NCBI GenBank assembly: GCA_958450365.1
Contig: CAUEEP010000930.1
Span: 1,941,501-2,005,500, forward strand
Direction of reading: 5' to 3'
Length of the DNA: 64,000 bases
Source: Mesorhabditis belari
Taxonomy: Eukaryota; Nematoda; Chromadorea; Rhabditida; Rhabditidae
The first letter of the stretch is position 1, and every line of letters starts with the position of its first letter. Made by a program: the position numbers and the translations under genes. The notes under the pieces were generated by a model. The model did no database searches and had not been told where the DNA came from. It worked only from the letters and a program-made list of their open reading frames with translations. Below are positions 25,801 to 36,208 of the stretch, one piece after another.

Positions 25801-28800
25801 ATGCGCAATTTAATATTCTTTCTACTTATTCACTCTTTTCATCTAATCGATGCGAAACGAAAATCACAATCAGGTAAAAAAAAATAATAGTAGTTTTCAG
25901 CAGCACGTCATGTTAGAGTTGGAAAATAACGTAATAGAAATTCATTTATTGGTGCTAGGGCAATGTTATTGTAATACGTTGCTTCTCGGTTCCAGGAACG
26001 GATCGAGCTTTTGAGAAAAATGACGATGAAGGAATGTGGCAAATTGACGATGAACAACTGAGACCATGGGCATATTCAACTGTGTTTGTCTTTACGTTCA
26101 TAGAGTAAGCCGTAGAATTTTTTCCAGGAAACCTTCAACAGAATCAGTGTCAATAAAAGCCGAGGAAACACCAACAGTTACAGAGGAATCGACAACAACA
26201 ACAACTACAACCATTGCTACAACAACGATTTCTGGAGAAACGAAAAAACCTGATGGTGAGAGGCTACAATTAAAATTTAAGATCGGCTTAGAGTCAGAAG
26301 TTAAAACAGAGGCATTCATTTCCAGGCCTAGCGACTCTCAAACATTGTCTTATCTTTAGATATTCAAAAATTGTTAAATGATGGAGTGAGTGATCTATCA
26401 AATATCACACAGGCCTTAGAAGAAGAACATGGAGAAGTTGACTCAAAAAATAGGTAATTCGTATAAAAACTAGCTTTCCAGTCCATATACATCTCCAAGC
26501 ATTATATGAAATCTCATGAAAGTTCAGAACTATTTTGTGGTTGGATGCAAAATGGAAAGCTGAAGATCGACAGTTGAATCTATCAGCAATTGCTGAATGC
26601 AAAGTTTGTTGATTTTTAGGAAGTTGTTAATAAGAATAAATGTTATAGGCATGGAGAACACAATGGGAACGAGATACAAATGAAACTTTGTCCGAAGTGA
26701 TTGAAGTGAGATACTTTAAGTAGTTAATGCTGTAGCTCTCCTAGAAAAGCTCAGCTTCGGAAAAAAAAGCAGAGGGTTTACAATCGTCATGTAGTAAACA
26801 CATAAAAGTTTAGATAAAAAATGAGACCTCACCAATAACGGAAGAGGAACTGAATTTGGTGGACTCTGGTAAATCAAATCTAAAGTAAACTAAAGTGAGC
26901 TCAATTCTAGAAGTGGTCGACAATAAAAAGCGATTACTCGAATTGGGGTTGGCTGAAGATTTACTCAAAGAATTTAAGGTAGAAATCAAATTGATACTGA
27001 TTTACATGCAATTGGCATACAGGCAATTGGCATTATTTGGAAAGAAGTGTGCGGCCTACATGAAAGAGATTTGTGGTTTCGGAAGACGGAAGACGCGAAA
27101 AAGATTGGAGTCACAGAAATAAGTCCGATTTGTGAGCCATTCAAGGTGAGTTTGAAGGAAAAGCAAATTATATGATTATGTGTGATCCTCTCAACATTGT
27201 TTCTTAATATTTCCGAAAATTACCATAATCTCTCTTGAGTTACTCCTATATTGTTAACCAATCTATCTAAGTTTGGTCTAGTTCTGCAATGATCTGCTAA
27301 CTATGCCAAAGATATAAAACTAAAGGGGAGATTATGGTAGTTCTCGAAAGTTGATGCGTCTTAAAAACGCTATCTGGGAGTAGCACACCTAAATATAGTG
27401 TCGGCGTCAGTCAGCTCATTATCAGCACGCCTACGAACAATAGTTTACCAAGTATCTTATGACTAATACTAATAGTGGTTTTTAAAGAGTAAAAACACAT
27501 TCTAGGAAGAACTCAACCCAGACACGGCAAAATTGGCAAAATTAGCCGAAATGCTCAACGAAATTGTTTTCAATGCAACAGAATTGGGTATCAGTTTCAG
27601 GTCATTGAAGAACCAAATTTTTTAAGGAATCCGCCTTTTTAACACAACTGATTCAACATCGGAATTGATTAAGAAATCAAAAGAAATTGATGGAGAATCA
27701 ATGAAAGATGAGACATCAAAAGAAGCACAACTGGTGATATATTATTTCGTTAAAAGGTAAATTAAGCTTTAAGTCGACTAGTGGATTTGACGAAACACAT
27801 CATCATCATCAAGTGATTGGAGTGATAGATAGAAGACAATTCCCCGATTATCCGCAAACTATTGTGGGTGATTTGCTTAAACTTCACGCATACATTGAAA
27901 TTCTTTTTGAAAAATCTTGTTATGAAACTTTGCTAACGAAATAATTGGACCATCAAAAGACAAATTTTAGCAAAAAGAATCAGAATTGGGAATCGATCCA
28001 AAAGATGAACAATGGCAATGGAATCAACATCAAAACCAAAGGTATAAATAACGAAAAAAGCTATGAGTAAACGGTCTTTCAAGTTCTATAGTGAAGTAAG
28101 TATTTATTTAACACCTAGGCATCATATTCGACCGGGTGTTTTGTTGAGAGTGAAAAGAATGGCGGTTGAAGTGAAAGAAGAAGTGAAAAGTGAAGAATGG
28201 ACTGATGAAAAGGTAAAGCATAAAGAGAAATGAAATATAATGAACAGATAAGAAAACTGCAATTTTCAGCCAGAATCTCAAGAAGCAATTGATTCAGCTG
28301 AAGTTATTGTGGTTGATGAGGAGGGCAAACCTATCAACACAACAACAAAATCAAACAAATTTTTTCATCGATGGATTGAAATTGATGCAACTGAAGAAAC
28401 AAGGTACGAAAGACTTCAAAGCTTCAAAGACATAAACAAAGACTTTTGTAATGAAATAGATGCCCAAATTAGTCGTTTTTGTGATTTGCATTGTAAACAA
28501 TTTCAGGCTCTTGTGACTCTTACGCCGTCCACTTTGCCCAGCATAACTTCCGTTTAGAAGAGGCCATTTCCATTTAGTTTTACGATCTTATCACCAAGAA
28601 TAAATAGAAAATGTGTCTGACTCATAAGGATGTAGTGATATGGTAATAATGCTATGCAAAATGAGTTATAAGATTCAAAATGGGACGGCGTAAGGGTCAG
28701 AAGTTCGTCATAGTGGACTTGTGACTCTTACTTCATAGTGGACTAGTGACCCTATTTTAAATGCAAATTGATCATCCAAATGTAAAGTGGGCGGTGTAAG

Positions 28801-31800
28801 AGTCACAAGTACCCAATTCTGTTACCCTTTTGTATTTCCCCAAGATAATTCACATCCGACTTTTTAAAAAACAGCTGATGCAATAGAATTAACCTAGCAA
28901 TTGAAAAGAACTTTTCAAGCAATTATTTTTCAGTCCAACACTAAGCTTCCTTTCACCCAAGGCTCTTGAGGCTCTTGGACTGGATATTCCGGGTGAAGCT
29001 TACAAAAGATACGAAAAAGTGAGTACATCGGTTGGCTAAAAATATTAGATCAATTTCTATGCTACCTAGTTATATTCCAAATCAAACCCCACTTGCCATT
29101 ACCTCTACCTCTATCCTAACACTGAGCAACTCAATTCAAGCTTTTGTTTAACTACTTTGCTGGCTTTTAAGTCCATGGTTTGAATAGAGCAAACCCACCG
29201 TTACAGCAATACAAGGAGATAAGCAGGAAATAACCGGGTAGAATTTGTACCCAGAAATGAACCACTTTTCAGCTTTTAATTTCTAAAAATTCGATTCAAA
29301 TTTAGGTGAGTCTTTACCTTCCGGGAATCTGTGCTGAATATGTGCCGAAAGCCGTCGATGAATTCGATAGCAGTAATTTTGAAGGTTGATTGATTGAAAT
29401 ATAATTTTACGTGAAAACTGCACATACCTATTTTATATAAACTTGTAGGTGTCGAAATCGAAGGTCCGATAGGGGTGAATATTAGTGCACTCGAGGCAGC
29501 TGGTGTCAACTTGACTGCACTCGCTGAAAAATTGAGAAATGACACCGAAGTTGATGATATTTTATCGCGAACAAATGGTTCGGTCAGGTTTGGTATAAGA
29601 TATGAATATCATTAGTGTTTTTGAGGTGCTAAATAAAAATGTTCTTTTTTATAAAGCAATCTCACTGAGGAGGTTACATTTTTAGAACGCTTGGTGGAAG
29701 CTATATTCTGCCGGTTCTCAATAAAAATCAATATGATCCATTCTCTGCTCCAATTGTCTTTCAAGTAAAACAATCAATAATGAGGCCAATATAATTTGAT
29801 ATTTAGGGAAGTGCCGTATCTGTTCGTTTTGGTATATATATTGAGTCTATGAGTAATTTTCAGACATCTACAATGGTTAGTGAAGTGAATATAAGTATAA
29901 AGCAAGTATTGATGCTGCTAGCAATAACTCTGTGCTCGCTTGAAATTCTCGTCAAAAAGCACAAAATTCAGGACTACGATATGGATATTTATTTGATGAT
30001 GGCATGGAGAGATGCACGTTTAGTCAATCCATACGAAAAGCCGATTTTGGTTAAGGAGGAAGAAATACTCGAGGTGAATTTGATGGAGCAACCGAAAACT
30101 TCATGTCAAAAATCTCCAGAAAATTTGGCGTCCCGATCCGTTTTTTGCTAATGCAAAAGAAGCCGAGTTCCACGAAGTGACATTTCTCAATTTTCTTATG
30201 CGAATTTTCCCCGATGGCTTAGTTCTCTATGAAACGAGGTTTGAATTGATGTTGAGGATTGCATGCTTAAAACAGGCTCAAAATTGATTTGCCTTTAATA
30301 TCTGATTGTAGTTTTAATGGAAAAGCAATTAAAGTTAAAAAATGTTTAGAATCAAATTGAGACCGGCATGCAATTTGATCCTATGCAAATATCCTCACGA
30401 TAAGCAGACATGCGAACTACAAATAAAATCTTGTAAGTTATCAAATGAATTTCAATTAACTATAAACATTTAGTTGCCTATCCAATTGAAACGGTTCGTT
30501 TTGAATGGTTTACACGAAAAAAGGTAACAAAAATAATTAAACTAACGTACAGAAAGATTCTAGGATGCAATCGATAAAAATCCCGATGTGAAACTACCCG
30601 AACTTTACATTGATAGATATGATCCAAGGACATGTAATCGGACAAGGAAATCAGGTTTTCCATTTCATTGCCAGAACTTTCTTTCTTGTAGATTCCAAAA
30701 ACGATATGTACCATGTTGATTGATTTATTGCTTTTGAGGTGAATTCTCGTGTCTCCGAGCAGTGTTCCGCTTGAAAAGAGATGTCGGATTTCATGTTGCT
30801 CAAACATATATACCAACATCGCTCGCTTTGATGTTCTCTTGGGTAAAGTGTCACAAATTTTACAAAGAAAATCCAGGGATTAGCATTGGCTTAATTTACT
30901 TCTAACAAGGGAAGGATGATTGGGTCCCGTGGCCTTTTCTCGTGATATATAGACCATTCGACACAGAATTTTACCCGGATTCCAATGATGTAAAAATTAG
31001 CTGCCGACTGGCGCGTAATCACCGCCAAACACAGAAGAACGTAGAATGGAAAAAAAGCGAAAAAATGAGACGGATCGGGTTCGAACTCTCGACCCTCAGC
31101 TTGCTGTACGAGCACTCAACCACTCCGCCACCGGTGAAGGGTTTGTGTTCAAAAAAAATCGGCTTAAAAGGAGAGGCTCAAAACTTCTATGCCAGTTTGG
31201 CAGCTAATTTTTACATCGTTGGAATCGGCGTAAAATTCTGTGTCGAATGGTCTATATATCATCAGAAAGGGCCACGGGACCCAATCATCCTTCCCTTGTA
31301 AGAACAAAAGAATTTTTAAAAGAGATGTGTTTCCTTGAGCTCAAGGTACATCGAGTCCGATCGAAAAGTGATTTTAGGTAGGTGTTTGGTTGCCCGAAGA
31401 ATTCATGGAGGGACGAATTGGTGTGGCGATTACTGTACTTTTGACTTTATCAACAGAATCAGCTGGTGCAAGAGAGCATTTACCGAGTGTTTCATATTTG
31501 AAAGTTTGCTTATCTCAATTCAAATTTAGCTCACTACTTTAGGCAATCGATTTATGGTTTGGTTTCATCACGGGTTTCGTTTTCTTCACACTTCTACAAA
31601 CACTTTTTGTGATTGGATTTGATAAAAGAGCTGGACAATTGGTAGAGAGCAATCATCCAAAGCTAACTTGTTCTTAATTCTCAACATTTCGACAAACAAA
31701 AACTTTCGAGCATAACCAAGAACGGTCCTGAAATTGTGACCTCAGCACAGAGATATAGTTTACTGCTTAATAACATTTCTACATGCTTAATAACATTTTC

Positions 31801-32153
31801 AATCCATACACTTATATATTTGAGGTTTTCAGCGTAAATGGGCAATGAAAAAGAAAGCTGATGTAACAGAAGAGTTGAGGGATGCAATTCTAACGAAAGC
31901 AAATCGATATCATAAAACGGGGAGGTCAGTGAATAAGCAAATCAAGATTAGACTGATTGAAATACGGCCTACTTCGTTGTTGTTGAAATTAGAGATTCGC
32001 ATCATGCACAAAACCACCATATTGATTCTTTTCAGATACTTGGATAATTTCTGTCGCGTATTCTATCCGTTATCATTCCTCCTTTTCTTGATCATGTATT
32101 ATTTTGTGTTCACCGAAGGACGACAAGATGATTGCATTTCGAGAAGAGATTGA
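25801..32153 (+). CDS. Cys-loop ligand-gated ion channel with long acidic N-terminal region
   Basis: Thirty exons (first 25801-25873, last 32036-32153) sum to 924 codons plus stop with no break. A signal peptide (MRNLIFFLLIHSFHLIDA) leads into about 450 residues of acidic, Thr/Lys/Glu-rich sequence that I do not recognise. Then comes the channel: YDMDIYLMMAWRDARL, IWRPDPFFANAKEAEFH, RIFPDGLVLYETR, the Cys-loop (C-13-C in CNLILCKYPHDKQTC), a second Cys pair region (GEFSCLRAVFRLKRD), M1 (YIPTSLALMFSWVGVWLP), M2 (RIGVAITVLLTLSTESAG), M3 (LWFGFITGFVFFTLLQTLF) and M4 (VFYPLSFLLFLIMYYFVF). Before M2 the residues are EGR where anion channels usually have PAR, so selectivity is uncertain. It is a plasma-membrane pentameric receptor; ligand unknown. 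Introns carry two palindromic MITEs. Exons 27 and 26 flank the larger one. Confidence 0.88.
28510..28809. mobile_element. 300-bp palindromic MITE candidate in channel intron
   Basis: CTTGTGACTCTTACGCCGTC at the left is closely inverted at the right (ggcggtgtaagagtcacaag). The middle repeats the theme (gactcttacttcatagtggact). It lies in the intron 28404-28933. Confidence 0.55.
30907..31297. mobile_element. 390-bp MITE with 110-bp inverted arms
   Basis: The left arm starts AAGGGAAGGATGATTGGGTC and reappears inverted at the right end with few differences (arms about 30907-31013 and 31190-31297). It sits in the intron 30843-31377 of the channel gene. The central unpaired loop contains a tRNA-like sequence (separate entry). 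The target duplication is unclear. Confidence 0.8.
31066..31140 (-). tRNA. tRNA-like sequence in MITE loop (probable pseudogene)
   Basis: Read on the minus strand, TGGCGGAGTGGTTGAGTG matches an A-box/D-arm of Ser/Leu type and GAGTTCGAACCC matches a B-box. The T-stem and acceptor stem do not pair well, so a working tRNA is unlikely. It looks like a captured tRNA or Pol III promoter. Confidence 0.5.
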
Positions 32154-32592
32154 TGAACATTTCATTTTCGAATTTTTTTTCTTTTGAGCAGTTGTATCTT
32201 GCTTAACTGTGATCTCATTGGGTTTTTGCTGCAAAGAACAAGATTATTAATTTGGTTTTTTTCCAATTCCTAAAGACTCAAACAATTTTGCTATCATACT
32301 ACAACATTAGCCGAGAATCTGGCCGAGAATCATATACAGAATATGTAGAAACTTGAACAACAAACTTAATTAGAATGTTTGTCGTTTTATCAACTTTTTA
32401 TCGAACATATTTTATGCAGACAGATAAAGTGTTTAATATAACGATTCATCCAATCTTTGCCCGTTTCTTACTTTTTAGTTGTGAAATTCATTAAAAGTCT
32501 CAAAAGGCTGCAGCAGTTAATTTTCAATGTCGAGGTTTTTGAAATAAACTATTAATGCAAAAAGATAACCATTGAGGGCGTTGGAAGGGCGG
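32154..32592. other. 3' flank of channel gene, no gene seen
   Basis: AT-rich sequence between the channel stop and the telomeric repeat block. No coding exon or repeat recognised. Confidence 0.5.
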
Positions 32593-33283
32593 GCTTAGGC
32601 TTAGGCTTAGGCTTAGGCTTAGGCTTAGGCTTAGGCTTAGGCTTAGGCTTAGGCTTAGGCTTAGGCTTAGGCTTAGGGCTTAGGCTTAGGCTTAGGCTTA
32701 GGCTTAGGCTTAGGCTTAGGCTTAGGCTTAGGCTTAGGGCTTAGGCTTAGGCTTAGGCTTAGGCTTAGGCTTAGGCTTAGGCTTAGGCTTAGGCTTAGGC
32801 TTCAGGCTTAGGCTTAGGCTTCAGGCTTAGGCCTAGGCTTAGGCTTCAGGCCTTAGGCCTAGGCTTAGGCTTAGGCTTCAGGCTTAGGCCTTAGGCTTAG
32901 GCTTAGGCTTAGGCTTAGGCTTAGGCTTAGGCTTAGGCTTAGGCTTAGGCTTAGGCTTAGGCTTAGCTAGGCTTAGGCTTAGGCTTAGGCTTAGGCTTAG
33001 GCTTAGGCTTAGGCTTAGGCTTAGGCTTAGGCTTAGGCTTAGGCTTAGGCTTAGGCCTTAGGCTTAGGCTTAGGCTTAGGCTTAGGCTTGCGGGCCAGGC
33101 CAGGCTTAGGCTTAGGCTTAGGCTTAGGCTTAGGCCTAGGCTTAGGCTTAGGCTTAGGCCAGGCTTAGGCCTGGCTAGGCCCAGGCTTGGGCTTAGGGCT
33201 TAGGCTTAGGCTTAGGCTTAGGCTTAGGCTTAGGCTTAGGCTTAGGCTTAGGCTTAGGCTTAGGCTTAGGCTTAGCTAGGCTT
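32593..33283 (+). repeat. interstitial telomeric repeat (TTAGGC)n
   Basis: About 690 bases of the nematode telomere hexamer TTAGGC, mostly perfect, with TTAGGGC and TTCAGGC variants, TTAGGCC steps and a degraded patch near 32815-32885 and 33090-33190. The G-rich strand is the plus strand throughout. Unique sequence and genes lie on both sides, so it is internal, not a chromosome end. Confidence 0.97.
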
Positions 33284-33368
33284 GCATGATCATCACGCAG
33301 CGAGAAGTGTGCCAAGGGGTTCAGGCGAGAGGTCTCTAAAGAAAAAACATTGAACTTGTAAATGAATG
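33284..33368. other. unique spacer between telomeric repeat and MITE
   Basis: Short unique stretch, nothing recognised. Confidence 0.4.
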
Positions 33369-33370
33369 TA

Positions 33371-33802
33371 CCGTAAATACTCTAACAGAAACCCCCTATA
33401 GGGGCGTAGCTGAGTCTAAGTTTACACTCAAAGAACCGCTCATATCTCGACGCGCAGACATCATTTGCATCTGCGCACTTAGGTATCAAATTAAAGTGGA
33501 GATAATGGGTGATTTTTTCGAGATATAACACTTATTTTTAGAGCATAACCAGCGCTTAGAAATGATTGAAAAGTGGCAAAAAAAGCCGATTTTCGCCACT
33601 TTTCAATCGTTTTGTTCTAAGCGCTTGTTAATGCTAGAAATATGTTTTATATCTCGAAAAATCACCCATTCCCTCTACTTTAATTTGATACCCAAGCGCG
33701 CAAAAATAAACGTACCGTTGTCGAGAGATAAGCGTTTTTTTTGGAGAGTAAACTTAGATTACGCGTCGCTCCTATAGGGGGTTTCTGTTAGAGTTTTTAC
33801 TG
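33371..33802. mobile_element. palindromic MITE family A, copy 1
   Basis: Begins CCGTAAATACTCTAACAGAA and ends with its inverse (ctctaac reversed near 33780-33802), flanked by TA at 33369-33370 and 33803-33804. Nearly the whole element folds on itself, with markers such as tatagggg, ctcgacg.gcagaca, ggtatcaaattaaag and gagatataacac in both arms. Related copies are at 36632 and 49547, plus the right window edge. Confidence 0.85.
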
Positions 33803-33813
33803 TAAATTATTTT

Positions 33814-35872
33814 TTAAATATTAAATATTACCGGCTTTCCATCGAAATCACATATTGGGAGTCGAATGCACGGCGAATCGGTTGACAGCTTGACAGATTC
33901 TTCTTCAGTGCACCAACGTGCGCATCGATCAACCTAGAATTGATGAGTCCAACCTAATAATAACTATTGCTTTTAAAAACTAACCTTTGTAAATCGATTT
34001 GCACGTGGATCAGGAGTGATTGTTTGATTTCCTTCACATGGCGGCACCGGGATGCAATCTTTTTCTCTAAAAAGAAACGTATAAGCTAGAATCGACATAC
34101 TTTAGCCAAACTAAAGGTAAAATTTCTAATCGAAACCACTCACATCTCATTTTCATTGCACACTCGCTCACAATAAGTCTCATCCCATTTGCCATTCACT
34201 AATGGAGCCATGAATTTCTTTCTGGAAATAAAGATTTCATCAAAAAGTCGCTTAAAATCCTCACCGATCAACTTTTCCATCATTCCCACATAGTGGCGGC
34301 AAGACACACATCTAAAATCAAAACAAGTTTTTAACAATGTAATACTACAAACCGTATCATATTCGAGCGCATGAAAAGCTTGAGTGTCGCTGAAACCACC
34401 AAAAGTCGGGATTTTTTGCGCATAGAGTGGACAATACTAAATTTTCGATCAATGTACCAAAGCCAAAGATTTATATCAACTAACTTCCAACTGTGAGACG
34501 CTATTCATGATAGGAGGAAGACACCATTGGAAGCTAAAGAATAACAATTTAATGAGAACGATAATGTTCAAAAGCCTAAGATGTTAAGCTAAAGTTAGAA
34601 GTTGAGCGAAAGGTCAGGACCTAAAAAACGACCATACCTCGGATGAGTCCCATTATCTGCTGCCGGTAAGCGAAGACGAGGTCCACACGCTGGAAGTTCG
34701 CAAGTCAGCAGATACTGGTAGAACTCCTCATCTCTAACCGACGTCATTCCAGAGAACATTCCCTAAAGTTGATCAAGAATATGAAGAAACAGCAATTACA
34801 TACCGAATTATTCCTATAATCACACTTCTTGAGGTCCAACTCCAAAGACGGGAGCACCGAGGCTTGATGCGGGGGAAATGTGTGTGGGTATTGGCTTGCT
34901 GGCATGAAACATCTGAACATTTGAGTTGTGATTTAAAAGACAAATCGAACGTTACTTTGTAAACTCATTGCTAAACGCGTCCTTGCACGTATCATTCGTT
35001 GGCGGGCATCCCGGGCAAACTTTCGTTACAATCGTGCACTGATCGAAATGTGTTCCATCTAAATTGATTTCAAAACAAGTAAAAGATACTCAAAAAAACC
35101 CACTCGTTTGATAAATTTTGTTCCATTCACAGTACTTGGTGCTTTCGTTCTCTCGACCACCAATCGCACAATCGCAAACGTTTTCCCGTATCTAAAATGT
35201 GAGTTGTTAAAGCTAAGAATGTCAAGAAAAAGACCTTTTCACGATGTGTCATTAGCCTTTCGGAGTAATAGTAGCATTCTATCGGCAATGTGATGATTTC
35301 GCACTTCTCATTTACTAATGGAGTTGTTGTGGACACTTCTAGACTGTTTGTTGTCTAAAAACAAAAGATCAGTAGTTTATTTTTGAAAAAAACCGTCCAA
35401 ATGGTCGTCTTTGTTGGCTCCTAAATCAAGAAATCGATAAAAACATAAAATTCTCTCTCACCTCGTCAATAGGATACAAATTTGTCGTCGTTTTTGAAGT
35501 TGTTGCGGACTGAACAACAAAATATTAACAAGTTGAGCCGGTTAAGTAAATAAAAATAGTGAAAATAGTGATTTTGTGGTAGCAATTGGTTTAATTTGAT
35601 CCAAATACACTCTTTAAATGATGCTAGAGCTGAAATGCTTTCTTTTCTTGGCAAACTGTGCACAAATCTAGCCCAATTTTAATTTGAACTTAACAACAAG
35701 AAGGTAACGCCGAACACTTTCAACGAAACTTATCAAAAACAACTTCACTATGCGAAGAAGAAGTCAAAAACGTTACAAAAAAACAAACAGCATCTTTTCC
35801 AGTGACTCCCGGCTCTTCTCGAAGTGAAGTAACGACGACGGCAAGGAAAGAGATGAGAACGAAGAGACGCAT
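33814..35872 (-). CDS. secreted Cys-rich protein of unknown family
   Basis: Ten exons on the minus strand: 35789-35872, 35462-35509, 35235-35354, 35104-35191, 34956-35058, 34804-34912, 34638-34762, 34144-34311, 33985-34066 and 33814-33933; 348 codons, fully in phase. The start gives a signal peptide (MRLFVLISFLAVVVTS). A Thr-rich linker follows, then a body with many Cys residues: NVCDCAIGGREN, KYCEWNKIYQ, DQCTIVTKVCPGCPP, LTCELPACGPRLRLP, RCVSCRHYVGMME, CERVCNENE, CIPVPPCEGN and RLPICDFDGKPV. There are no membrane segments after the signal, so it is probably extracellular and disulphide-bonded. I recognise no named domain. The stop lies only about 10 bases from the family A MITE, which must form its 3' UTR or end. 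Confidence 0.75.
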
Positions 35873-36208
35873 GCGAAAAGAATGATTTTCTCTTTCTTCG
35901 AAAAGGTTTTATATGGCAACTTAAACCCAAATTTCAGTCAACTTCGATGAATTTGAAGATTAAATTTACATGGCAAATTTGCATTTAAACACGATTTAAA
36001 AGTAAGTAATTTCTTCCCTCCATTTCATTTTCATTTCATTTCATGTCACTTTCTCTCCGCGGCTTTCTCGTCGATTCACTTCAAATTCGTCTGAACTAGC
36101 AAATTTTCAACGAATTGACGATGTGAGTTTTCTTTGATTTTATTGTTTTTGAGTTTAAGGTAGCTTAAGTTTGTTGAAATTTTTGAATTTAAAAACTTTT
36201 TGCTTTAG
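35873..36208. other. divergent intergenic region
   Basis: About 340 bases between the minus-strand Cys-rich gene and the plus-strand cyclin gene, likely holding both promoters. A tgctttag acceptor touches the cyclin ATG, suggesting trans-splicing. Confidence 0.45.

Noticed and set aside
26066..26127. A 23-base intron in the channel gene (26105-26127)
   Set aside because: Too short. A donor at 26084 gives a 44-base intron in the correct phase and removes the odd extra residues.
32593..33283. True chromosome end
   Set aside because: Unique sequence and intact genes continue on both sides, so the telomere repeat is interstitial.
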